Source of the DNA: an uncultured Lachnospiraceae bacterium
GTDB lineage: Bacteria; Bacillota; Clostridia; Lachnospirales; Lachnospiraceae
Assembly: GCA_947626395.1 (NCBI GenBank)
Contig: CANQRU010000035.1
Coordinates: 1 to 37,643, forward strand
DNA: 37,643 bases
Direction: 5' to 3'
Shown here: positions 8,652 through 15,933 of the stretch, piece after piece
How the letters are laid out: each line of letters starts with the position of its first letter
Numbering within the stretch: position 1 is the first letter of the stretch
Translations under genes and position numbers: made by a program
Notes under the pieces: generated by a model
The model's input: the letters and a program-made list of their open reading frames with translations, nothing else
Database searches by the model: none
Told to the model about the DNA's origin: nothing

Positions 8652-8668
8652 GCCGGCGCATCGCCGGC
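8652..8668 (-). other. 5' hairpin in the SRP RNA precursor
   Basis: GCCGGCG, a 3-base loop and CGCCGGC form a perfect 7-bp GC stem. It starts at about the +1 expected from the promoter and 24 bases before the mature 5' end, so it would cap the precursor. A stabilising or processing role is inference. Confidence 0.5.
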
Positions 8669-8675
8669 AAGAAAC

Positions 8676-8704
8676 AGTATAGCGGGTTCGGGCGGATTTG
8701 TCAA
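8676..8704 (-). promoter_or_regulatory. Promoter of the SRP RNA gene
   Basis: On the minus strand TTGACA (8699-8704) and TATACT (8676-8681) are separated by exactly 17 bases. Near-consensus strength fits a stable RNA gene. Confidence 0.85.
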
Positions 8705-8731
8705 GGCGGGAAAACGGGGACGCGGAATGAA

Positions 8732-8760
8732 TTGACAAGCGCAGAAAGTATCCGTAAAAT
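8732..8760 (+). promoter_or_regulatory. Promoter of tadA
   Basis: TTGACA (8732-8737) and TAAAAT (8755-8760) with a 17-base spacer, 36 bases before the tadA ATG. Its -35 is 27 bases from the -35 of the divergent SRP RNA promoter. Confidence 0.8.
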
Positions 8761-8795
8761 AACTTTATCAGATACCTTCATTAAGGAGACCCGCC

Positions 8796-9314
8796 ATGAC
8801 CATGACCCCACAGGAAAAATACATGAAAGCCGCCATCCGCGAGGCAAAAAAAGCGCAGGCGCTGGGCGAGGTGCCCATCGGCTGCGTGATCGAATACGAA
8901 GGAAAGGTCATCGGCCGCGGCTACAACCGCCGCATGACCGACCACACGGTCCTGGCCCACGCCGAGATCGCCGCCATCCGAAAGGCCTGCCGGAACATGG
9001 GCGACTGGCGGCTGGAAGGCTGCACCATGTATGTGACGCTGGAGCCCTGCCCCATGTGCGCCGGGGCCATCGTCCAGGCGCGGATCCCGCGGGTCGTCAT
9101 GGGCTGCATGAATCCGAAAGCCGGCTGCGCCGGCTCCGTGCTGGATCTTCTGCACGAACCGGGCTTCAACCATCAGGTGGAGACGGAGACCGGCGTGCTG
9201 GGGGAAGAATGCTCGCAGATGCTGACGGCATTTTTCAAGGCTCTGCGCGCCGCCAGGAACGCGGCGAGAAGTTCCGCAGGCGCACTACCGGACGCAGAAT
9301 CCGAAACAACCTGA
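8796..9314 (+). CDS. tadA: tRNA-specific adenosine deaminase TadA
   Basis: A 172-residue cytidine-deaminase-fold enzyme that converts A34 to inosine in tRNA-Arg(ACG). The zinc site is complete: HAE (His55, catalytic Glu57) and PCPMCAGA (Cys85, Cys88). GEVPIGCVI and GYNRRMTDHTVLAHAE are typical of TadA rather than free-base deaminases. AAGGAG lies 7 bases before the ATG, and a MTMT start repeat offers a second ATG 6 bases on. The last 20 or so residues (after FFKALRAAR) are a non-conserved tail. It is transcribed alone, convergent with trkH and divergent from the SRP RNA. Confidence 0.95.
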   Translation: MTMTPQEKYMKAAIREAKKAQALGEVPIGCVIEYEGKVIGRGYNRRMTDHTVLAHAEIAAIRKACRNMGDWRLEGCTMYVTLEPCPMCAGAIVQARIPRVVMGCMNPKAGCAGSVLDLLHEPGFNHQVETETGVLGEECSQMLTAFFKALRAARNAARSSAGALPDAESETT

Positions 9315-9372
9315 GTTTTCCTAAACCTCATAACAACTGTACATCCCTCGCTCACAACTGCCGAATCCGGCA

Positions 9373-10818
9373 TCAGAACTTCTTCCAGGTATTTCTCGAC
9401 AGTAACACCAGCAGCGGGAACAGCTCCAGGCGTCCCGCCAGCATATCGAAGATCATCACCAGAAGCGACCTGGCCGAATAGACCGAATAATTCGTTGACG
9501 GCCCCACCAGCGACAGGCCCGGCCCGATATTATTGAGCGTGGCCGCCACCGCCGTGAAATTCGTCACCGCGTCCAGATTATCGATGGACAGCAGAAGCAC
9601 GGAAATGGAGAACACCGCGAAGTAAGCGGCGAAAAATACATTGGTCGCGCGCACCACCTCGTGGTCCACGCTCTTGCCGTCCATCCGCACCTTCATCACG
9701 CCGTCCGGATGCACATACGTCCAAATCTCCTTCCGGACCGTTTTGAACAGGATCACGATACGCGACACCTTGATACCGCCGCCGGTACTGCCGGAGCAGG
9801 CGCCGACGAACATGATCATGACCAGCATCGTCCGCGACATCTCCGGCCACAGATCGAAGTCCACGGTCGAGTAGCCGGTGGTCGTGATGATGGACGCCAC
9901 CTGGAACGCCGCCTGCTGGAACGCCTTCGCCAGACTGTCGAACAGGCCGTAATGCCACACATTGAACGTGACGATCAGGATCGCCGCCAGGATAATGCCC
10001 AGGTACGCGCGGACCTCTTCCATCTTGAAGGCCGCCGCGGCCCTGTGGAACAGGATGAAGAAATACGCGTTAAAATTGATACCGAACAGAATCATGAAAA
10101 TGGTGATGACCACCTGATTATAAACCGAATAGCTGGCAATGCTGTCGTTGCGCACGCCGAAACCTCCGGTACCCGCGGTACCGAAGGACAGCGTCAGCGC
10201 GTCGAAGAGCGGCATCCGCCCCAGAAGGAGCAGGCACACCTCGATCACTGTCATACCGATGTAAATGAGATAAAGGATCTTCGCCGTCGTCTGAACCTTC
10301 GGCACCAGACGGCTTACGGAAGGGCCCGGGCTCTCCGCCTTCATCAGGCTCATATGGAAGCCGCCGCTCATAGGCAGGAGCGTCAGCAGGAATACCAGCA
10401 CGCCCATACCGCCGATCCAGTGGGTGAAGCTGCGCCAGAACAGAATGCTCTTCGGAAGCGGTTCTACCGCCGCCAGAATGCTGGCCCCGGTGGTCGTAAA
10501 GCCGGATACCGCCTCAAAAAGCGCCTGAACCGGATCCGGGATCGCGCCGCTGAGAACGAAAGGCACCGCCCCCATCACACTGATCGCCAGCCAGCTCAGC
10601 GCTACCGCCACAAAGCCTTCCCGGGCGAAGAATACGCTGTTGTCCGGCCGTTTCCCGCGCAGAAGCAGTCCAAAGGCGACGCAGGCCAGCACAGACACGG
10701 CCAGCGCCCAGAACGCCGTCTCCCCATAGATCACGGCCACGATGCAGGACGGAACCATCAGCGCTCCCTCCAGGATCAGGGTCATTCCCACGATATATCG
10801 GATAATCGAATGATTCAT
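9373..10818 (-). CDS. trkH: TrkH/KtrB-family potassium channel subunit
   Basis: A 481-residue integral membrane protein, the ion-conducting part of a Trk/Ktr potassium uptake system. Four degenerate P-loop filters can be seen in order: SGFTTTGASI (about 105), FGTAGTGGFGVRN (about 220), SIITTTGYSTVDFD (about 315) and AATLNNIGPGLSLVG (about 435), each with a central Gly as in the family. About ten or more hydrophobic helices surround them. Length fits TrkH (about 480) better than KtrB. The start lies 9 bases after the trkA stop, so the two are co-transcribed and translation may be coupled. Confidence 0.94.
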   Translation of the reverse strand: MNHSIIRYIVGMTLILEGALMVPSCIVAVIYGETAFWALAVSVLACVAFGLLLRGKRPDNSVFFAREGFVAVALSWLAISVMGAVPFVLSGAIPDPVQALFEAVSGFTTTGASILAAVEPLPKSILFWRSFTHWIGGMGVLVFLLTLLPMSGGFHMSLMKAESPGPSVSRLVPKVQTTAKILYLIYIGMTVIEVCLLLLGRMPLFDALTLSFGTAGTGGFGVRNDSIASYSVYNQVVITIFMILFGINFNAYFFILFHRAAAAFKMEEVRAYLGIILAAILIVTFNVWHYGLFDSLAKAFQQAAFQVASIITTTGYSTVDFDLWPEMSRTMLVMIMFVGACSGSTGGGIKVSRIVILFKTVRKEIWTYVHPDGVMKVRMDGKSVDHEVVRATNVFFAAYFAVFSISVLLLSIDNLDAVTNFTAVAATLNNIGPGLSLVGPSTNYSVYSARSLLVMIFDMLAGRLELFPLLVLLSRNTWKKF

Positions 10819-10827
10819 AACTCACAC

Positions 10828-12189
10828 CTATTTCGCCAGAATATCATTAATGTCCTGAAGCCCTTTCTGCGTCGTAACAATGATCACCGTATCTCCGGGC
10901 CGGATGCTGTCCTGACCTTTGGGGATGATCACATTGCCGTCGTGGTTGATGCTGCAGACCAGAAGGTCCTTCTTCAGCCTGCGGCTTAGCTGCGCCAGCG
11001 TCATATTCGCCACCAGGCTGTCCGGTTTCACAGAAAATTCCAGCGCCTCGGCCCGGTTGTCCAGGATATGGCACAGCGTCTGTACGCTGCCGCCGACCGC
11101 GTTCTGCTGGGCGCGCACATACTGAAGGATCGTGTCGGCAGTTATGTACTTGGGGTACACGACGCTGCCGATATCCAGCTTCTGGATAATACTGTCGAAT
11201 GCCAGCCGGTTCACCTTCGTCACCAGCTTGGCCTTCGTCCGGTCCTTGGCGAACTGGGACAGGAAAATATTCTCCTCGTCGATGGGCGTCAGGGACACGA
11301 TGGCCTGCGCCGACAGAAAGCCCGACTGCAGAAGGATTTTCCGGTCGGAACCGTCGCCATTGATAACAGACACGTCCGGCAGCGCCTCGCAGAGGATCTC
11401 GCAGCGTTCCCGGTCGCGTTCCACGATACGCACGTCGATCTTCGACTCCCGCAGCTGCTGGGCCAGATAATAGCCCAGCGTGCCGCCTCCCACGATCAGC
11501 GCGTTCTTCACCGGGCGGGTCGAAAGTCCAAGATCCCGGAAGAACCGCTGGCAGTCCTCATGAGCCGCCACAATGGAAACCAGATCGTTGTCATGGAGTA
11601 CGAAATCGCCTCGGGGAATCGCGATCATTTCATCCCTCTCCACGGCGCAGATCAGCACCTTCGGCAGACGGTCCGCCAGCTTGTACATGGGCTGGCCGCT
11701 CATGCAGAATTCCGGCAGAAGCTTGAATTTGACGATCTGGACATTGCCCCCGGCGAAGGTATCGATCTGGATCGCCGACGGGAACTTGAGAAGCATGGCG
11801 ATCTCACGGGCCGTCGTGTACTCCGGATTGATGATCATGGAAATGCCCATGCTCTCCTTGATAAAGCTGATATCCTTCTGATACACCGGATTGCGTACGC
11901 GGGCGATCGTGCGGCACTGGCTGACCTTGCGGGCCACCAGGCAGCACAGCAGGTTCAGCTCGTCGGAGCCCGTGACCGCGATCAGCACATCCGCCACGTC
12001 CACTCCGGCCTCTTCCAGAACGCCGATACTGGCGCCGTTGCCGGCGACACAGATCGCGTCCACCTCTTCATTAAATTCCGCAAGCTTGCGGGCCTGGGTA
12101 TCTACGATAACAATGTCGTGATTCTCTTCGCTCAGCTGCTGGGCCAGCGCGCGGCCGACCTTGCCGCAGCCGATGATGATGATTCTCAT
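10828..12189 (-). CDS. trkA: Trk system potassium transporter peripheral subunit TrkA
   Basis: A 453-residue cytosolic gating subunit of TrkH with two RCK modules, each an NAD(H)/nucleotide-binding Rossmann fold followed by a RCK_C domain. The first fold begins MRIIIIGCGKVGRALAQQL (GxGxxG at 7-12), with Asp of IVDTQ at the end of beta-2; the second begins NALIVGGGTLGYYLAQQL (about residue 230). I start at this ATG because GGAGGT lies 11 bases upstream and the protein then has normal TrkA length; the reading frame stays open 180 bases further but that part is low-complexity and lies in the leader. RCK_C domains are also known c-di-AMP or nucleotide sensors. Confidence 0.95.
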   Translation of the reverse strand: MRIIIIGCGKVGRALAQQLSEENHDIVIVDTQARKLAEFNEEVDAICVAGNGASIGVLEEAGVDVADVLIAVTGSDELNLLCCLVARKVSQCRTIARVRNPVYQKDISFIKESMGISMIINPEYTTAREIAMLLKFPSAIQIDTFAGGNVQIVKFKLLPEFCMSGQPMYKLADRLPKVLICAVERDEMIAIPRGDFVLHDNDLVSIVAAHEDCQRFFRDLGLSTRPVKNALIVGGGTLGYYLAQQLRESKIDVRIVERDRERCEILCEALPDVSVINGDGSDRKILLQSGFLSAQAIVSLTPIDEENIFLSQFAKDRTKAKLVTKVNRLAFDSIIQKLDIGSVVYPKYITADTILQYVRAQQNAVGGSVQTLCHILDNRAEALEFSVKPDSLVANMTLAQLSRRLKKDLLVCSINHDGNVIIPKGQDSIRPGDTVIIVTTQKGLQDINDILAK

Positions 12190-12331
12190 AGGATAAAGAA
12201 ACCTCCGTGATCCACAGTACGCCGGTTCGCAGTACGCCTGCGCCCCGTATATATCCGGGCCGGTACCGGCAGCCGGTCCAAGGCCCACAGGCGTCCCGGC
12301 ATCCCGCGGCGGCATACTGCACAATACATAC
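12190..12331 (-). promoter_or_regulatory. Long structured leader of trkA-trkH
   Basis: About 140 nt lie between the predicted +1 and the trkA ATG. On the minus strand the element GCAGTATGCC near the start can pair with GGCGTACTGC further down, and a second copy of GGCGTACTG follows about 16 bases later, closer to the ribosome site. ACGCCTG in the middle can also pair with CAGGCGT. The two downstream copies compete for one partner. I could not match it to the ydaO c-di-AMP riboswitch. A regulatory role is inference. Confidence 0.4.
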
Positions 12332-12337
12332 GCGAAG

Positions 12338-12366
12338 ATTATACCACCTATTTGTGAAATTCTCAA
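12338..12366 (-). promoter_or_regulatory. Promoter of trkA-trkH
   Basis: On the minus strand TTGAGA (12361-12366) and a perfect TATAAT (12338-12343) with a 17-base spacer. Confidence 0.78.
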
Positions 12367-12386
12367 CACCCAAAATCCTGTTCCGC

Positions 12387-12415
12387 TTGAAAGTACGGCA
12401 TTTATGCGGTAAGAT
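12387..12415 (+). promoter_or_regulatory. Promoter of the NrdG-like gene
   Basis: TTGAAA (12387-12392) and TAAGAT (12410-12415) with a 17-base spacer, about 75 bases before the ATG. It is divergent from the trkA promoter. Confidence 0.65.
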
Positions 12416-12490
12416 GAATGTATCGCGACACCCGGATGTTCACGGACGTACGGATCAGCAGCGCGGTAATCAACGATAAAGGATAAAAAT

Positions 12491-13267
12491 ATGGCAAAGA
12501 TGAAAATATGCGGACTGCAGAAGACAACTCTCCTGGACTATCCGGGCAAAGTGGCGGCCACCGTGTTCCTGGGCGGCTGTAATTTCCGCTGCCCGTTCTG
12601 CCACAACTCCGATCTGCTGGGCGGCAGCGCGCCGGAACTGATGACGGCGGAAGAACTCCTGTCGTTCCTGAAGCGGCGGCAGGGGATCCTGGAAGGCGTG
12701 TGCATCACCGGCGGCGAACCGACGCTCTGGCCGGAAGATGCGGCGGCGCTGATGCAGCGGATCAAAGAAATGGATTATCAGATAAAGCTGGACACCAACG
12801 GCTACCGGCCCCAGGTACTGAAGGATCTGTGCGGGCTGGGAGTCGTGGACTATGTGGCTATGGATATCAAGGCCGGGAGGCAGCATTACGCGGAGGTATG
12901 CGGAGCTGGCCGCGCCGCGGCTGGTACCGTATACGACTCCGGACAGCCTACGGATGCGCCTGTCAGTACTGCTGCCAATGGTTTCCGTCTGGCCTCCATC
13001 GAGGAAAGCGCCGCGTGGCTGATGGAAGGCCATGTGCCTTACGAATTCCGGACCACGACCGTAAAAGGGATCCACACCGCGGAGGATTTCACCGATATCG
13101 CCGCCTGGATCGGCGGCTGTGAGCGGTATTTCATCCAGGGCTTTGTGGACTCCGGCCATGTGCTAAAAAGCGGTTTCTCGGCCTATAAACGGGCGGAACT
13201 GGACGAATTTCTGGACATCGTGAAGAAGACGATCCCAAATGCGGAGATCCGCGGCGTGGATTACTGA
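12491..13267 (+). CDS. Anaerobic ribonucleotide reductase activase, NrdG2-type radical SAM protein
   Basis: A 258-residue radical SAM enzyme. The cluster motif is GGCNFRCPFCHNS (Cys30, Cys34, Cys37) and the SAM-binding motif is ITGGEPTLW. The start MAKMKICGLQKTTLLDYPGK is typical of the NrdG2 group, which activates the glycyl radical class III ribonucleotide reductase (NrdD); related activases serve other glycyl radical enzymes. Between AEVCGAG and ASIEESAAWL (about 135-175) there is a low-complexity Ala/Gly/Thr-rich stretch that I do not expect in the family. No nrdD is adjacent. An AAAGGAT stretch precedes the ATG. It converges on the next gene through a shared hairpin terminator. Confidence 0.85.
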   Translation: MAKMKICGLQKTTLLDYPGKVAATVFLGGCNFRCPFCHNSDLLGGSAPELMTAEELLSFLKRRQGILEGVCITGGEPTLWPEDAAALMQRIKEMDYQIKLDTNGYRPQVLKDLCGLGVVDYVAMDIKAGRQHYAEVCGAGRAAAGTVYDSGQPTDAPVSTAANGFRLASIEESAAWLMEGHVPYEFRTTTVKGIHTAEDFTDIAAWIGGCERYFIQGFVDSGHVLKSGFSAYKRAELDEFLDIVKKTIPNAEIRGVDY

Positions 13268-13303
13268 CGGCGGTTCACTCCCGGCTTCTCTGCATCTCAT
13301 CAA

Positions 13304-13349
13304 AAAGCAGCGTCTGCGCAGGACCAGCCGTCCGCGGAGCCGCTGCTTT
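13304..13349. terminator. Bidirectional hairpin between convergent genes
   Basis: AAAGCAGCG (13304-13312) and CGCTGCTTT (13341-13349) are perfect inverted repeats, with a further GC-rich partial stem inside. T-richer sequence follows on the plus strand, and a run of five A before the left arm gives a short T-run on the minus strand. It sits between the NrdG-like gene and the proline-rich protein. Confidence 0.7.
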
Positions 13350-13355
13350 CTATGT

Positions 13356-14894
13356 TTATGCTCTATTGGTACTTCCGTCTGTCAGCTTTATATCCGTATA
13401 CCAGTACCCGAAACGCCCGTCGCCGGCCGGCTGCATTTTCGAAAGGACGAAGTTCGGAAAGCCGAACATGGACGCCATGTATTTCTCGTTACTGTAGTAA
13501 TGCCCCGGGACGCCCAAAAGGAAGCGGACGACGCCGTCCGGGGACGACAGGCGGGCCAGGATCAGATAACGGTGGTTATAGTAGCCGTGGAGGAGGAAGC
13601 TGTTGTTGCCGTAAGCCCAGGTCTCGCGGGGAAGCAGGCCGATATCCTGGGGCTTGATCAGAAGAATCTCACAGCCGCCGTGATAGTCGAAGGCCTGGAT
13701 CTTCGGATAATGTCTCTGGAAATGGCTCCACAGGCGGCCGATGTCGTCCCGGTCCGGCTGACCGGACGGATCCGGGAGCGGAATCTGCGAAGCCGGCTGA
13801 CCCTCCGGGGACGGCGCAGTTCCGGACGGGGCAGAAGAGACAGGCTGGGCTGTGTCGCCGGAAGATAAATTCGTCGGGACAGGGCCCTCAGAGGGCTGTC
13901 GGGACGCTTCCTGCGGCTGCGGCGGGGCTTCCGGCTGCATCGCTTCCGGCTGCGGATAGACCGCAGATGCTTCCGGCTGCGGTACACGCGGAGCCTCTGC
14001 TTCCGGCTGCGTCGCTGCTTCTGATTGGGTTACACACGGGCTCTCCGGCACATACGGCCGCGGCTCCGATGTTCCCTGTTGTGGCGCGCGCTGAATCTCC
14101 GAAACCTGCGCCTGCGCCGCTGGCATCTCCGACTGCGGTATGTGCGGAGTCTCCGAAACCTGCACCGCCGGCATCTCCGACTGCGGTATGTGCGGAGTCT
14201 CCGGCTGCGGATATATCACCGGCGCTTCCGGCTGCCGCATCGGCGGCTCCTGTATCAGCGGTGCCTCCGGCTGTGCCGCCGGAACTTCCGTCCGCTTCGG
14301 CTGCAATGTCTCCTCCGGCTGCGCCGCAATCCCTCTCCCGACGGACTCCGTCACTGCCTTCCGCGCAGCCGGCTGCGCCGCGATCTCCCTCTCGATACTC
14401 TCCACCACCGATTCCCGCGGCGCGCCGTCCATTCCGGCAAGGCTTTTCTCCGTGATTTCCGCGGGAGGCAGCTTCTCCATTTCCTTCGCCTCGGCATTCG
14501 CCGCCGTAGCCTCCTCCAGCTCCACCGCCGCCGCATGGGCCACCGCGTCTTCCCAGATCGTCGTATAACAGCGCCACGCATCGTCTGTGCTGTGGATCGT
14601 CAGTCCATAGCACTGATCCATCCCCCGCCCGGAGCCGTCGACATTATCAAATGGAACCACCGCACGGAATTCGCCGCTGCCGCCCCGCAGAAAGATCCGC
14701 CCGACCAGGATCTCCTTGTCCGGCGTCAGCAGATAGACGCCTACGTCCTGATTTCCCACATAGATCCTGCGCACGCTCACCTGGATCTTGCACTGGCCGC
14801 CGCGGGCCTCCAGTTTGGCGAAACCGATATTGCGCCCTTTCACGCCGCCTTCATACGCATATATGTACGAGATCAATCTCCGATAATCCGACAT
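13356..14894 (-). CDS. Two-domain protein with a Pro/Gln/Glu-rich repeat linker
   Basis: A 512-residue protein with no signal peptide or membrane helix. I start at MSDYRRLISYIYAYEGG because AAGGAG lies 7 bases upstream; a frame-open ATG 27 bases earlier lacks a site. Residues 1-115 form a compact, beta-rich domain. Residues about 130-370 are a low-complexity linker made of repeated QPEAP, PHIPQSEMPA and QVSE units. Residues 375-512 form a second domain rich in aromatic residues (WAYGNNSFLLHGYYNHRYLI, LLGVPGHYYSNEKYMASMFG). I have seen this layout in Lachnospiraceae hypotheticals but cannot name a function. The stop lies 7 bases from the terminator hairpin shared with the NrdG-like gene. Confidence 0.75.
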   Translation of the reverse strand: MSDYRRLISYIYAYEGGVKGRNIGFAKLEARGGQCKIQVSVRRIYVGNQDVGVYLLTPDKEILVGRIFLRGGSGEFRAVVPFDNVDGSGRGMDQCYGLTIHSTDDAWRCYTTIWEDAVAHAAAVELEEATAANAEAKEMEKLPPAEITEKSLAGMDGAPRESVVESIEREIAAQPAARKAVTESVGRGIAAQPEETLQPKRTEVPAAQPEAPLIQEPPMRQPEAPVIYPQPETPHIPQSEMPAVQVSETPHIPQSEMPAAQAQVSEIQRAPQQGTSEPRPYVPESPCVTQSEAATQPEAEAPRVPQPEASAVYPQPEAMQPEAPPQPQEASRQPSEGPVPTNLSSGDTAQPVSSAPSGTAPSPEGQPASQIPLPDPSGQPDRDDIGRLWSHFQRHYPKIQAFDYHGGCEILLIKPQDIGLLPRETWAYGNNSFLLHGYYNHRYLILARLSSPDGVVRFLLGVPGHYYSNEKYMASMFGFPNFVLSKMQPAGDGRFGYWYTDIKLTDGSTNRA

Positions 14895-14965
14895 TCCTCT
14901 GCTCCTTCCCTTGCGCTGCATTTATTTCTTCTAATTAGCCATTACTATAATTTATGAAGAAACCA

Positions 14966-14994
14966 TTGCAAACATTCCGAAAAAATGGTACAAT
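14966..14994 (+). promoter_or_regulatory. Promoter of nagB
   Basis: TTGCAA (14966-14971) and TACAAT (14989-14994) with a 17-base spacer, about 50 bases before the nagB start. No clear operator was recognised. Confidence 0.72.
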
Positions 14995-15042
14995 CACCAT
15001 AAATATGGCCGAGAACAAAGTTTCCGAATGGAGGTATTACCG

Positions 15043-15774
15043 ATGAAAATTTACAGAACGACCGATTATCAGGAAATGAGCCGCACCGCCGCCATGATCC
15101 TGGCCGCGCAGATCCATCTGAAGCCCGACTGCGTGCTGGGTCTGGCCACCGGATCCACTCCGATAGGAACCTATGAAGAACTCGTCCGGCAGTATCAGGC
15201 CGGACACCTGGATTTCTCTCAGGTGAAGTCCGCCAATCTGGATGAATACCGCGGCCTTACCCGCGACAATGATCAGAGCTACTATTATTTCATGCAGGAG
15301 AACCTTTTTAGGCATGTGAACATCGATCCCGCGAATACATTTATCCCCGACGGCTCCCAGCCGGATCCGGACGCCGAGTGCAGCCGCTACGAGGCGGTCC
15401 TGGCGCAGCTTGGCGGCGTGGACCTGCAGATCCTGGGTCTGGGCCATAACGGCCATATCGGTTTCAATGAACCTGCGGACGCATTTGCGAAGGCCACCCA
15501 CTGCGTGGATCTGACGCGCAGCACCATCGAAGCCAACCGGCGTTTCTTCGAGAAGGAGGAGGATGTGCCCCGCCAGGCCTACACCATGGGCGTCGGCACC
15601 ATCATGCGCGCGAAGAAGATCCTTCTGCTGGTCAGCGGCGAGGGGAAAGCCGCCATTCTCCGGGAAGCGGTCGCCGGACCGGTGACGCCCCGCGTCCCCG
15701 CGTCCATCCTGCAGTTCCATCCGGATGTGACAGTAATCGCCGATGAAGCCGCGCTGGCGCAGCTTGACGCGTGA
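15043..15774 (+). CDS. nagB: Glucosamine-6-phosphate deaminase
   Basis: A 243-residue enzyme that converts glucosamine 6-phosphate to fructose 6-phosphate and ammonia, feeding amino sugars into glycolysis. The start is MKIYRTTDYQEM, with GGAGG 9 bases upstream; the ATG 15 bases earlier overlaps that site. Family motifs: phosphate-binding LATGSTPIGTY, SANLDEYRGL (general base Asp67) and LGLGHNGHIGFNEP, which holds catalytic His138 and Glu143. Asn136 replaces the Asp of the E. coli catalytic triad, as in other Firmicutes NagB. Length is that of the short Firmicutes form, lacking the E. coli allosteric C-terminus. It stands alone; no nagA is next to it. Confidence 0.95.
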   Translation: MKIYRTTDYQEMSRTAAMILAAQIHLKPDCVLGLATGSTPIGTYEELVRQYQAGHLDFSQVKSANLDEYRGLTRDNDQSYYYFMQENLFRHVNIDPANTFIPDGSQPDPDAECSRYEAVLAQLGGVDLQILGLGHNGHIGFNEPADAFAKATHCVDLTRSTIEANRRFFEKEEDVPRQAYTMGVGTIMRAKKILLLVSGEGKAAILREAVAGPVTPRVPASILQFHPDVTVIADEAALAQLDA

Positions 15775-15867
15775 TACATGTGCTGATACCGCCGTTCGTA
15801 CAATACAATACCGACACACTCCGGCCGCGCGGTCTTCGGAACCGTACGGCCGATTTCGCGTTAACAC

Positions 15868-15896
15868 TTGAATCCGGCCGGTATTTGCGATAAAAT
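15868..15896 (+). promoter_or_regulatory. Promoter of the zinc-ribbon membrane protein gene
   Basis: TTGAAT (15868-15873) and TAAAAT (15891-15896) with a 17-base spacer, about 38 bases before the ATG. Confidence 0.68.
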
Positions 15897-15933
15897 GTCA
15901 TCAGACGCTAATTTCTGACAGGGGGAGAACACT

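Noticed and set aside
8636-9481. A 281-codon frame overlapping tadA on the same strand
   Set aside because: It is another frame of the tadA region; TadA has all its catalytic residues, a promoter and a ribosome site.
9661-12210. Long plus-strand frames opposite trkH and trkA
   Set aside because: They are complements of clearly conserved trk genes and encode no recognisable protein.
12190-12331. trkA leader as a ydaO-type c-di-AMP riboswitch
   Set aside because: I could not find the conserved ydaO core sequence; only generic alternative pairing is visible.
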